This document shows positions 1-9,991 of a DNA stretch of 31,659 nucleotides, one piece after another. Within the stretch, counting starts at the first letter, position 1. Each line of letters starts with the position of its first letter. The notes beneath the pieces were generated by a model. It searched no databases. It saw only the letters and a program-made list of their open reading frames with translations, and was not told the DNA's origin. Both the position numbers and the translations under genes were made by a program. Origin of the DNA: Suillus spraguei (lineage: Eukaryota > Basidiomycota > Agaricomycetes > Boletales > Suillaceae); the NCBI GenBank assembly GCA_016800925.1, contig JABCPU010000668.1:1-31659 (forward strand), in the 5' to 3' direction.

Positions 1-2646
1 GTGCGTAGCCCAGAATCGACAAGAATAGGACAGGTATGGGGGAATGGACGTTTGGCCTCGTTGAGGCAGCTCCGTTATCTTGGGAATTAGGAAGGTACGA
101 GACTTCAAATCACAGATATTGAAGCGAAGGCCATGCTCCATCACTTGAAGTGATGCAAATGCAAGTTCGCGTTGTTGTGCCTTCGTTACTTCGACAAAAA
201 AAATCTCCGCTGGATGATTTTCCATCAGAAACTCCTGGAAGGATGCATGAAGGGGTCTGATGGGAATATATGAGTCCGTTGCGCCACTGAGGAGCGATCC
301 CATATGTTGTACGATGTCTACTTTGTAATGTTTGCTGTCGTTTGGAAAATAGTCTCGCATGGCGTTGAGCGAATCCAAAGGGAGGGGTTCAGCTGCGCTG
401 AGTATTTGTCCCATCACGGAATGAAACTCCCTAGTGCTTCCTGGTACTCCACATCACCATACCGATCTCGTGGCCAGATATCTGTCAAAATAAGCCGATA
501 CATATCATACAGCTTGTTTGTCCACTTCCCAGATCGCGGTCACCACAGTTTCGAACCGAGACCTTGGGTTTATCCCGGGGAGGTCTTCCTTGATGTATTC
601 GCACGCAAGACGTGCCCACTCAAAAAGGCCGTCGGCTTTCGCAGCGAGGCTCGCAAACTCTTTCTTCCCAAACCGTGGCAGCCATTTAGCCTATCAGATA
701 CAAAGCCACGGATATCGCGCTCCGCTACTGCTGCTGGAATATTGTCCATGGACAACCGTAGAATGTGATCAGCACCTTTAAACTCCTTTTCAATGTCACG
801 GAGTGGGCGAGAGGTGACAAGAATCCGGAAGTTCGAAGGCAGTTCGGTGATTTTCGGAAGTCCTTTGTCCTGATGTCTGCCGGCAAGTATCCGGAGGAGG
901 TTACGCCGCGTCTCTACCCCGCCACTCTCATCCAGTGCCTCGATCACTATCAAGACACGCCCTACACTTGATGCAGAGAATTTCTTTAGCGGTTCCATGA
1001 GTAGCTTGCGCCACTGCTGGCTGATGTCCGTCGTATTCTTCAGCGAGTTTGCATCCTTCACTGCATCCGCTAACGCTCGTTTCATCCCCGGATCACGATC
1101 AGCAAGGTCGCGCGCGATGGTGGAGAAAATCTTTTCATGGCGACGGTCTGCTTCTCTATGCCGATCGAAACAAAAACATGAACCAAGGCCTCCCGTTTCG
1201 TTGAACCAGTTGGCGATCGTGTGGGCGATGGCTGATTTGCCCTTGCCTGCAGGGCCAGAGTGCCACATCATACGCTGAGCGGATTCTCCGCTGCTGTTTA
1301 TCCAGTCGGTGATTTGGGAAAGGACGTCCGTGCGAGTGCCTGACAGACATTGCTTCCCAGTGTGAAGCCCCGCCCCCTGCATAAGCCATGCCACTGAGAT
1401 CAAGCGCTTCACCTTCAAGGGTATGAGTACATCTAAAATCAGGGGCGCGCATGAATTACTTACCCGCAAACTGGACGAACATGGCTACGTCCCGATCAGC
1501 TTGATCGCGAAATTGTTGCATAAGGTCGTCCAAACGCGTTGTTGTACTGTGTGATTATATTATCCGTTTCTGTGACAATATTTTTACCGGCTCTCTTCCC
1601 TATGATCATAGGTAAAGTAAAGATTCATGTGGCGAATGCAATAGTCCGACGACTCACAGAAGTTCTTCGTCTCCGAGTATTCCCTGATGAAACGGGCGCA
1701 CTCAAGAGTCTGCTGAGAAATCTTTCCTACTACACCGCGCATCGATTCAACCTTGGAAAGATTATCATCTCGCGTGATGAAGCCATAAACATCATCTAAT
1801 TTCTGGAGAAGGAGCTGTACCGATTGGTCGCGGTCTGCTTGAGCAAGGATACTCTGCGTGGAACGATAACTTCTCAGCAGGAGGTTGATCTCCGGGGCAA
1901 TATAGAACGTACTTTAGCTGCAGCAGATAGAACCCCCAACGCCATTTTTGCATATGGATGGACCTATAATTTGATTAGTTCGCTATCGACTAAGGAGAGT
2001 GCTGCCCTACATTTGCGATCTTCTCAATGGCAGTGTCAAAAAATTCTCAGGGGCTGGAGGTATGTGGTCTGGAAATTATCTGCGGCTGTGAGACCCGCCG
2101 GTGCATTGCTGGCGGCGGATGTCACAGATAGCCCAGGTCCCCCGAGTGTTTTCATGCTTTCAGCAGCCTTGTGAGCACCCTGAAGTTCAGCAGTAACTGA
2201 CTTGGGACCAACGATTTTCTCCATGCTAGAAGGGGTTTTGAGAACCTGCGCAAACAACAGAGTTCAGAAGCAAAGACTAAATAATTTGATGCTAAAACCT
2301 TTGAAGCTGGCTCCCCGGATATACTTTGGTTGATGCAGCCGCTGGGATTTCAGCTGTAGGGTGCTTGTCGTTGGTGGGAGGATCCGGATGCGATATGTCC
2401 TGGGCGCCTCAGATAAGAAAAACTGAAAGACTGGGATTATGATTTTGAGCACCTACTTCGATATTCTGATTCGATGGAGCACCTTGATGATCGACATTCT
2501 CATTCTGGACTGCAGAGGTGCGGTTGCGGGAATACTTGAAGCGATTCTGCACAATGTTAGTTCATATTCAGAACCAGAACAAATAAATAACTCAGTAGTC
2601 TACTCACAGAAATTTTCTTGCTGATGGCTTTCGTAAATTTCCGCAT
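1..2646 (-). pseudogene. NACHT-domain NLR-type (STAND) protein, frame-broken, truncated by window edge
   Basis: The likely start is the ATG at 2646. A 13-codon first exon is followed by an intron beginning at 2607. An N-terminal helical domain typical of agaric NACHT proteins follows (motifs IEKIANV, VHPYAKMALGVLSAAAK, QQTLECARFI, about 2050-1640). The NACHT core lies at about 1370-690: P-loop GPAGKGKSAIA, the segment RHEKIFSTIARDLA, Walker B-like LIVIEALDES and the sensor-like LVTSRPL. The downstream winged-helix-type part (DGLFEWARLACEYIKEDLPG, HSVMGQIL, PIRPLHASFQEFL) reaches the window edge; the C-terminal repeat domain is outside. These blocks sit in different frames with no room for introns. 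Breaks are near 2036 (T6 run), 1530, 1375 (G5 run on the coding strand), 682, 515 and 430. Proteins of this family are presumed cytosolic non-self receptors. Decay is the simplest reading; assembly errors are possible, but neighbouring genes are clean. Confidence 0.8.
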
Positions 2647-3170
2647 GGCCTGCCGGACTAAACTACAGGGTTGGCTCTGGATGAAGAAAGCGTCGGAGGC
2701 AGCGATAAATTTCATGAGCACTTATTCGCAGTTAGGGAGCCCATGAGACCACATACCGAACTTTCACGAACAGTTGCTTCGCAGATTTGCGGAGGAGGAT
2801 CTGACCTACGGCCTTCACTCGGCAAAAAAAAAAGTAAGATCTCTTTAACGAGTAGTTAAATAGAATAGCGTGAGCAAGGTGGAGGTGCAATCGGAAGTAC
2901 TTATGGGAAAAGCCTTGACAAGTTGAGCTCAGGGAACCTCGGGCCGCTCAGTGGCACGAGCTACTTAGCACCAACCGTGAGCTTCGAATGTTGAAGCAAA
3001 GGCCGGCCAATACATTGGACTTGATTCTTGAACAACTATACATAGCCATGGGATTGTCAAAGGGTGCAGAAAGGTTCATGGCACAACCCCATCATGCAAA
3101 TTGATCGAAATGCACGTGTGATTCACTAGCCTATTATGGTGCTAGATTCGGTCCCAAGTACTCCGATTAT
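2647..3170. other. Intergenic spacer between NACHT pseudogene and glycosyltransferase gene
   Basis: This is the shared upstream region of two divergently transcribed loci. The short frames show no recognisable protein. I see no RNA gene or repeat beyond a short A-run near 2824-2833. Confidence 0.5.
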
Positions 3171-4801
3171 ATGAATTCAACAAGCACAAACAACGCGTCG
3201 TCGTCAGCACCCATCATGTCTACAGCATACACGTTCCAGTCTCCATCCGTGACACTCGAAAAAGGCGCCTATCGCATGCGTGCACCACGCAGCACCCGAC
3301 CAGGTTCTTCCCTCAGCCAAAGCCTAATGAGCGCCAAGCAACCACCATTCCACTCCCAAAACAGAAAGCTCGCGATCCTCATCGCCGTACTAGCTTTCGC
3401 ATCACTCACATGCTTTTTCTTCGCATATCATTTATTCACCACTAGGTTCGCTCCCTATGCACAACCGAACCCGCACCCCGCTGACGCCCTCCCAAAAGTA
3501 ACCCACTCGCTCCTGATACCAAATACCTCTCCTACTTTCCCCACAGCGGATTACACAACCAGCGCATTGCACTCGAGAACGCCCTCGTACTCGCCCAACA
3601 ACTTAATCGTACTCTTCTTGTTCCTTTTCTAAGGCTTGGAAAACCAATTCGATACGTTTCATTTGAAAAACTAAGACACTTCCTCGTGCTTGGGTCTAAA
3701 ACAGGGCTTGAACACTGTCCGCTCGTCCCTCCAAACGTACCGACTCCCGACGAATGTTCAGGGTACGAAGAATGGACTTCCATCCCGTGGGATCAGCTCG
3801 TCAATCTTCATGCAATAGGAGAGAAAATCGGAGTAAAGATGATCCAATGGGACGGAAGCCCAGTTGCACAATATATGAAGAGTTTTCATATCGATATTTT
3901 CGAAGCAGATACATTGACGCTACAAGACTTCGGTCCTTACGATTTTCGGTTCTTGGACACGCTTGATGATGTGTCACCTACGCGGGACAAGTATATCTAT
4001 TCCATCTACATCCCAGCACTTGCGCAGGCACCTGAGAGATTGGTCCAGATCGGAACGTTGTTTGGGTCGTCGAGGCTTAGGCTTAGACAAAGTGAGAGTA
4101 AGAGCGTGCGAAGAGATGTAAGGAGCGGAATGGCATTCATCAATCCAGACCTGTCTCGTGTGGCCGATACGATAGATGAAGCGTTAGGTTCTGTCTACAT
4201 CGGTGCGCATCTTCGTATCGGCGACGGTCAATTCGAACAACGAAGCGCCAATAACGCAAGAACAATTTGGTGGAAACTTGTGCACCTTGTTTGTGGACTA
4301 GATCTCGAAGAGACTCTGGCACTTGAACAGCAACTTAGTCCTTTCGACGAGGACCTTGACCTTCCGCTTATCCAACCGGATATACCAAGTCTCAGGGTGC
4401 CTCATCCGCCTTTGCCTCCTCTGCCGCATACGTTCAAACCCAAGACCCGATGTCGTGCACCTCTACATACCTCGGCACCATTGCAAAGACTGAACGCCCC
4501 TCTTTACATCGCTACTGACTCCCCGAATCCTGCAGCAGACCCGCTGTTTTCGATTTATCTCCAAACTTTCCCGTGTATATTCTTCCTGTCTGATTTTACA
4601 TCCCGTCTGACTCCCCTCAACGGATTAATCAATCCGTATGACCAAGTTGCGCTGAAGGGGTTTTTGATACCGGTGCTAGACGCAATGGTGCTAGCTAGAG
4701 CGAGAGAGGTCGTTGTCACGGATGGAAGCACCTTTGGAACATTTGTGAAGGATGTACTGTGGAGGCGGCACTGGAGATTTGAGATCGTCCAGAGGGGATG
4801 A
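3171..4801 (+). CDS. Type II membrane O-fucosyltransferase-like (CigA-like) protein
   Basis: The predicted product is 525 residues from two exons, 3171-3445 and 3499-4801. The 53-nt intron has donor GTTCGC, a CTGAC branch-like site and acceptor AAAAG. This splice restores one frame and gives Asn-Pro-Leu-Ala-Pro before DTKYLSYFPHSGLHNQRIA, a hallmark of fungal proteins related to the GDP-fucose O-fucosyltransferase fold. Later motifs are LENALVLAQQLNRTLLVP, the HLR motif in YIGAHLRIGDGQF, a Trp-rich segment after it, and TDSPNP. Residues 1-65 are Ser/Thr-rich and cytosolic. A single membrane segment spans about residues 67-87, so the catalytic part should face the Golgi or ER lumen. Acceptor substrate and activity are not visible from sequence. 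The donor site is weak, so the splice is an inference supported by phase and homology. The gene otherwise looks intact. Confidence 0.8.
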
Positions 4802-5201
4802 GTGCATGATGTACACAACTGACCGCTTTGTATTTAGCAATTGTCCAGCCACGTGCTCCCTGGGGCGCATATACCTTACCCAATGTACAAATCGCATCAA
4901 ACCCGGTCCCAAAGTGACTGGATAACTCCATGTTCCCCGTGGTCTCAGGGGAAAGATAGTTCCAGATTGTATTGTGTGTGATGAAAAGTTGATTTTTCTC
5001 AATGGAAACAGAGCCATAAATGTAGGATCTCGACACAAACCTCATCTAACCACCACAATGATGATGAGATGTGCACCAGGCAGATCCACCAATATATGCA
5101 GAAATCAAAGCTGGCAACACAGAAACGAAGTCATGTCTTACATGAAAGTCGTATATTACTCTGTAGATTTTGGCGATGATCGTACAGTACAACGTTGTTT
5201 A
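4802..5201. other. Convergent 3' intergenic region
   Basis: This lies between the 3' ends of the glycosyltransferase gene (+) and LSM6 (-), so it should hold both terminators. An uninterrupted 109-codon minus-strand frame (4716-5045) crosses it, but it overlaps the 3' end of the glycosyltransferase and I recognise no family in it. Confidence 0.4.
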
Positions 5202-5620
5202 TTATAGCGGTTCTGCAGCAGATATGTACAACACTAGCACAAGCAGACACTTCAACATATATCCAGCTATATATCTTTGAATGACATACCATTGTTCCCG
5301 CGGATGAACGCGTCCCCGTATCGATTTGTGACTACACCATTGACATGCTCCTCAGTCTGCTCCAGCGCGATATTCATATATCCATCTAGACAAGAAAGAA
5401 CACCTACACATGGAAAACAAACATGCATAAGCTTGGCTCTAGATTCATAGAAGGTCAAAGAAAGGATACCTCGATAATCGACGCCTGATGTAAGACGCAC
5501 GATGACCTTTTTCCCGACTACGCCTTTCAAGAAATCAGTCGGTGTTCCTGTTGGTGCTGATGGAGGTGGTGGGGGTGGATATGCATCGATATCTGGTGGT
5601 GGAGGCGTTGACTCGTCCAT
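5202..5620 (-). CDS. LSM6: U6 snRNA-associated Sm-like protein LSm6
   Basis: LSm6 is a subunit of the LSm2-8 ring on U6 snRNA in the nucleus and of the LSm1-7 ring in cytoplasmic mRNA decay. Three exons, 5620-5470, 5403-5290 and 5233-5202, give exactly 98 residues. Introns are 66 and 56 nt with donors GTATCC and GTATGT. The Sm1 region reads TPTDFLKGVVGKKVIVRLTSGVDYRG, split here as TPTDFLKGVV and GKKVIVRLTSGVDYRG. Next come LSCLDGYMNIALEQTEEHVNG, given as LSCLDGYMNIALEQ then TEEHVNG, and the Sm2 signature YGDAFIRGNNVLYIS. Intron 2 lies inside the codon before VLYIS; without removing it the frame ends wrongly at 5267. I chose the ATG at 5620 because it leads directly into a short Pro-rich extension (MDESTPPPPDIDAYPPPPPP) before the Sm fold. 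An in-frame ATG at 5737 is less likely. The gene looks intact. Confidence 0.93.
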
Positions 5621-6484
5621 GATGAAAGTCAAGTCCAAGTCCAAGTCCAGTTCAGGATTTGGACTTGTTTGGTTTTCGAATTGGTGGGCATCGGCGATAG
5701 TCTTAGTATCAACTGCCTTGTTAGACTTGACATGCAAATCACGAGGACGGTGAACGTGTAGGTGGTTGTATTCTTTACTTGATCAGTGTGGTAACTTATG
5801 GTGTCTTCACCAGGTCCTTATTGCAAAAGTGAACGAACCAAGGTTACCCAACAAATGAAGTGGGCAATACTTCTGCTGGTAGCAAATCCTGGCGCTGCTC
5901 TTGAAGAGGTTCACACTGTTGCCCGAGTATTGTAAAGAATTATTAGTAATTTTGTCGTTCTTTATTGTCATTAGCTGATTCTTGTCCCAAGTCGCGGCGT
6001 CACTCTTTTCGTTGTATCGTCCGCTACCGCATTCAATATATGTTGCATTGATGCATCCACTTTTCATGTTCTCGTAAACCGCCACTAGTGTTTCCAGAAT
6101 ACAAAGCTCAACTTGAATCGTCCTCCACCATGTCACTGGACACCTAGTCAGCTCAATTCGACCAGTCATATGAAATTGTTCGGATTTTCTGTGTACGCCG
6201 TTTTCAGTGGTTTGCATTGTTTTTAGTTTCTTACCTTAGGAGATGCATTTAATACTACATTTTACTTCCGATGTGTGCTACATGAGTGGTGCTTACTGAC
6301 GCTGTGTGCTGAGGAAGCAATCATCACAAGACGCCTTGAGACTCGTATATCCCCTTCAACATTGGCGGACCGCTTTCGTTTAAGATTGATCATTGTATAC
6401 ATCCTTCCGCTACTTAGCGATTTCCATTCCCAGCGCTTAGTGCAATCATACCAGCGTTTATTTTGCCGAACAGTGATTGACAAC
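5621..6484. other. LSM6 upstream region and spacer
   Basis: This holds the LSM6 leader and promoter and the region before the CHAT pseudogene. A 136-codon minus-strand frame (5807-6217) is open, but it shows no recognisable motif and no clear splice partner. I see nothing else. Confidence 0.4.
5631..5648. repeat. Hexamer tandem repeat (AAGTCC)3 in LSM6 leader
   Basis: Three perfect AAGTCC units on the plus strand lie just upstream of the LSM6 start, probably in its 5' UTR. If the ATG at 5737 were used they would encode a Leu-Asp run. Confidence 0.7.
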
Positions 6485-8099
6485 ATGGAAAATACACAGC
6501 GTGGCCTGAACCCTCAACCTCTTCCCTTTATCCCTACCCATCTTTCTCTCCCACCCATTCCGCCCACCATTCCACCCATCCTTGATCCTCTCCAGTGCAC
6601 CATCATGCCTGGTAGCTTAGAAAGCCGATATATCAGATTTGAAAGCAGGTCGGTCCGTATCACCTTTGCATTCGTTTCGTGATCCTCACTCTTTTTTACA
6701 GTCATCAATGGAAAAAAATATTCAAGTCCCCTCCGAGCGCATTCCCGCATTTACACATCCATCCATGTCGACTCCCGGGGGCGCTGGAGGTCAGCCACCA
6801 AAATCTTATTATCCGACAAATCTGTGGTGTGGGACAACACTGTACCTCTCCACGCGACGGCCCTAACCAACCTTGTGTTTGCCCGCCTTGGAGGCTATAT
6901 TCAAGGCCATCTTCAAGACATTCATACCGCCACTTCCCTATTCCGCAATGCCCTTGCATTGCGTCCGCAGCGCCACCCCAACCATCCGCTATCCCTATAT
7001 AATCTCACCGAAGTGCTGACTTGGCGCTACAACAAGAAAGACACTGCTGCCGACATCTGCGAAGCCGCCCAACTCTATCATGAACTACTGCCTCTTTGTT
7101 TAAAGGGCACCTACCTTCGTAGCATCGCGGCAGGGGCATATGGTGTCGATTATGCGATTAGCTGACGCAGCAATCTTCCAATAGATGCATCTGATGAAGG
7201 AATACACCTTCAACCAAGCGCGCTTGAACTCTGTCCTCTGGGCCACCATCCATCCCAGCGCCCTTGACAGGCTTGCAAAAGCAGTTGAAGCACGCTTTTA
7301 AAACTACACTCTCACTCTCAAATCTGGTTGTGTCAAACAGCAACTTTCCTATCTATTCCTCTCCATGCAGCTCACCCGCTTCAAATGAACGCAGATCACT
7401 CTAAGGACCTGTGCCTGAAAGATCTCTACATCCACTCTTACACGCCCACACTTGTGGCTCTAGCCTGTCACATCCAGACAGATGATGAAGAGGCGCGCCA
7501 CTCCGTCCTTTGTGACAATTAGACAGGTCAACCGGGTGCAGGGAAAGGCAAGGTGCTCTTGGCTGTCCACAGCCAGCTCACACTCGTCCGTAAGCTCGTC
7601 CCTCCGGCGGCCAACTGTACTGCTGTTCCTGGTGATGCAGCAACGCGAGCAGGTGCACTCGAATTTTGGAAGACAATACCGGATGCTTGTCACGGCAAGC
7701 AGCCTGAGGACCCTACCCAGCCTTACATTTCCCATTTTGTCATAAAAGATCAACCTCTTACACTGCTCGATATCATGAACAAAGATATTCCGCACGCCAA
7801 GTTTGTGTTCTTATAGTCGTGTCATACCGCCACTGGCGATAAGGAGACGCTTGATGAAGTCGTTTACCTTGCAGCTGGTCTCCAGTTTTCGAGGTTCAAG
7901 AGCATCATCGGCACGCTGTGGGAGGTCGACGATGCTGTTGCAAAACACGTCGTCGAAGCGTTCTACCAGAATACGTTCCAGGATTTGGAGGATGAAGATG
8001 AACTGTACGATGGCGGCCTGGGCACTCAACCGTGCTGCGCACGCGAAGACGGCAGTGCCACTGGAGCAGAGGATAGTTTTCATTCATATTGGTGTGTAG
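6485..8099 (+). pseudogene. C2/TPR/CHAT-domain protein, broken by stops, frameshifts and deletion
   Basis: A short first exon from the ATG at 6485 ends near 6647 (PGSLESRYIRFES). A 54-nt intron follows, then a C2-like segment (VINGKKYSSPLR, RWRSATKILLSDKS, about 6700-6840). That segment runs directly into a TPR-type segment (HATALTNLVFARL, TSLFRNALALRP, HPNHPLSLYNL, 6846-7160). A CHAT peptidase domain (caspase-like, clan CD) lies in one frame from about 7410. It has HSYTPTL, the catalytic His in DACHG (about 7685-7696), LTLLDIM, the catalytic Cys in SCHTA (7817-7831), LAAGLQF and IGTLWEVDDAVAKHVVEAF. The final block PLEQRIVFIHIGV ends at 8099 in another frame. Lesions are in-frame TAG codons at 7520 and 7814, frame changes near 7160-7290 and 8000, and loss of most TPR repeats. 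Family members are thought to act as proteases in fungal defence or cell-death responses. Confidence 0.8.
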
Positions 8100-8590
8100 T
8101 TCTACGTTGTATTACTGTCATTTGGTGTATATTCACAAGTTATTGATCCGCGATCTTCTTTTATTTGTGAAAATGACCCTTAGGCTACATTCTCATTACG
8201 CTTCAGCTGCCTCGTTCAACTTGTACTATACTCTCCCGTGTTTCTATCAACTGGAATGTCAACTGGAGTTCTTGTGTACTTGACTCGTTTGCAGCCTCGT
8301 CTTCTGCTTAGTACTTAGATGGTACGAGCCCAGTCAAGCCGACTTACGCCCTTCAATCATACCATCCTTCAAGCTTCAAGTGTTCAGGTCCTTCTGCACC
8401 ATGGAACCTCAGCTAAGCACCGCCAATGTAATTAACGTCAATGTCATAAGCAGGGTTCATCCAACTCATCCATGCGAATACGCACACCCGTCGAAGTCGG
8501 TTTTCGTCAATCCTGGATAGCTGTTTTGACTTGCGTCTGTGATCAGCTTCGACATTAGTGCCAATGAGGCGTGCACTTGAGATATCATAT
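8100..8590. other. Spacer downstream of CHAT pseudogene
   Basis: No gene, RNA or repeat family is recognised. Short frames only. Confidence 0.4.
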
Positions 8591-8705
8591 GGTGGTATTC
8601 AACATTCATTTCCTATAGTGAGGCACTTATAACTTTATAACGATTACTCAAATTTGTGACTCGGCAAACTCCCAATACCTCCTCGATTCCTCCCTACCGT
8701 TAGCA

Positions 8706-8722
8706 TTACAACGAAGTTGTAA
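8706..8722 (+). other. Conserved hairpin upstream of short ORF, copy A
   Basis: The sequence is TTACAAC-GAA-GTTGTAA, a perfect 7-bp stem with a 3-nt loop, 12 nt before the ATG at 8735. The equivalent in copy B keeps the stem, with one change that would be a G-U pair in RNA. Confidence 0.6.
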
Positions 8723-8734
8723 ATTTTCCCTGCA

Positions 8735-8785
8735 ATGGACGCATTCTCGAATCCGTCACTGTTGTCAGGGTTTCTGGCACATCTT
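8735..8785 (+). other. Short conserved coding segment MDAFSNPSLLSGFLAHL, copy A (candidate exon)
   Basis: There are seventeen codons from an ATG. Compared with copy B there are four nucleotide differences and all four are synonymous (Ser, Ser, Leu, Gly codons). The next codon differs (Glu/Ala), followed by GTTAGT here and GTTTGT in copy B, both of which fit a GTNNGT intron donor. Read through, the frame stops after 45 codons. The family is not recognised. A MDAF start is common in basidiomycete pheromone precursors, but no C-terminal CaaX box is visible, so I do not make that call. Confidence 0.35.
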
Positions 8786-9181
8786 GAGGTTAGTGCGCGC
8801 GTAGTAATTGCAACTGGATGTGGGAGTGGTTGTGAGTATTCCGCACAGATAGATTCAAGGCGGAGAATGTAGCTCTGCAAATTGTGAGATTAGCTTAGGA
8901 GATACACCCGGGGCAAGGGCACGTACATATGCTAGCCATGGTTGGTTGGTTGTGGAAGTGGGGATCCTCACTAACACATAAGTGAATTTTACTTGTTGAT
9001 ATTTGAACCAAACCATCCGATCGCCATGCGGCAGACTAGATTTAGGATGGAAATGAGTTATGTGTACTCGAACCGCGGCTCTAATGGTGATCAGGCAAGA
9101 TTGGATCGTTCACGCCACCAGTATGTAAGCGCGGCTGCGTTAGTCCTGTAGAGTATCACGCTGCCATACTATGTTGACATC

Positions 9182-9991
9182 AAGCAGTAAAGCTTAGAGT
9201 CAAGCTAGTCAAGCTTCAAGACGGCAATTATGCACAAATATGCACAAATACTTGTTACGGCCATTCAAGTTGTGCACATCCGATGATCCTGCTGCAAGCT
9301 AGTTGTCACCTTCAGTCTCGAATATGAAGTCATACGAAAGGTGTGTGTACAACAGAGTATGGCAGTTAAATCTGTCTGTTACTAATTTCCTACCCCCAGA
9401 AACAAAATTCTCTGTGAAGATCAAGGTACTCTACGCCCATCCTTCTTCTGTCATGGGCCATGATAAGAGTAGTGATTTGGATTAGCTGCCAATAATCCAT
9501 ATCAGAACTCTTACCATGATGCGATGCCAATTGCGCATGATACAAGTCGGGATTTGCCACAATATTTGGTTGAGTATGCAAGTTTGTCGACCTTATGCAG
9601 TCACGGGCCCTTAAGGAACAAGGACTGGACATATCATTCAATTGGGGCTTGTATTCAGGTGACACGCCAAACCTGCCTGTGTAGCACACGTGAACTCGAA
9701 TCATACGAAAGGTCTGGTTTAACGAAGGCTCAAGTTTGGGGTATAAAATCCATCAGGTATGTGCATCTTTTGCCTACCCCAACAGTTCCAAAAAAATCGC
9801 GGTAATCATACTTTCGCTAACGATTTCCTCTATCAGGGGAAAATCTCTCAAATTTCCAAGCGTTCGTGATCCAGTACCAACCACTGAAATTAGCTGTTAT
9901 TATCGCAATCACCTATGAGCACTCGCTCGCCATGAGGTCCAGCGTTACTAAAAGGTCCCACTTAGGCCCAAGGTGTGCCCCGTGCCTCATC
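9182..9991. other. Spacer between repeat copy A and carbonic anhydrase remnant
   Basis: There are only short frames without recognisable products. The missing N-terminal exon of the carbonic anhydrase was looked for here and not found. It contains a small tandem repeat at 9231-9250. Confidence 0.4.
9231..9250. repeat. Two perfect copies of a 10-mer (TGCACAAATA)
   Basis: Two adjacent identical decamers lie shortly downstream of repeat copy A. Confidence 0.8.

Larger units (their letters stand above)
8591..9181 (+). repeat. Direct repeat copy A (~590 bp unit)
   Basis: This aligns over its full length with 10895-11479 in the same orientation, at roughly 80% identity by eye. It starts GGTGGTATTCAACA and ends near TGTTGACATC. 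Diagnostic shared blocks are TCATTTCCTATAGTGAG, ATGGACGCATTCTC, AGATTCAAGGCG and the run up to GTATGTAAGCGCG. It contains a hairpin (8706-8722) followed by a short conserved frame (8735-8785). With the preceding T the unit would run TG...CA, like a long terminal repeat, but I see no primer-binding site or polypurine tract. Confidence 0.85.

Noticed and set aside
4716..5045. 109-codon minus-strand frame between the glycosyltransferase and LSM6
   Set aside because: It overlaps the glycosyltransferase 3' end. A faint resemblance to an acyl-CoA dehydrogenase segment (TTGNMELSSHFGT) is too short to support a call.
5807..6217. 136-codon minus-strand frame
   Set aside because: No recognisable motifs, unusual composition and no splice partner; it is probably chance.
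8735..8872. Mating pheromone precursor (MDAF start)
   Set aside because: There is no C-terminal CaaX box in the readable frame of either copy, and the length and composition after residue 18 do not fit.
9060..9100. A tRNA-like B-box (GGTTCGAGTAC on the minus strand)
   Set aside because: No matching A-box, acceptor stem or cloverleaf could be formed around it.
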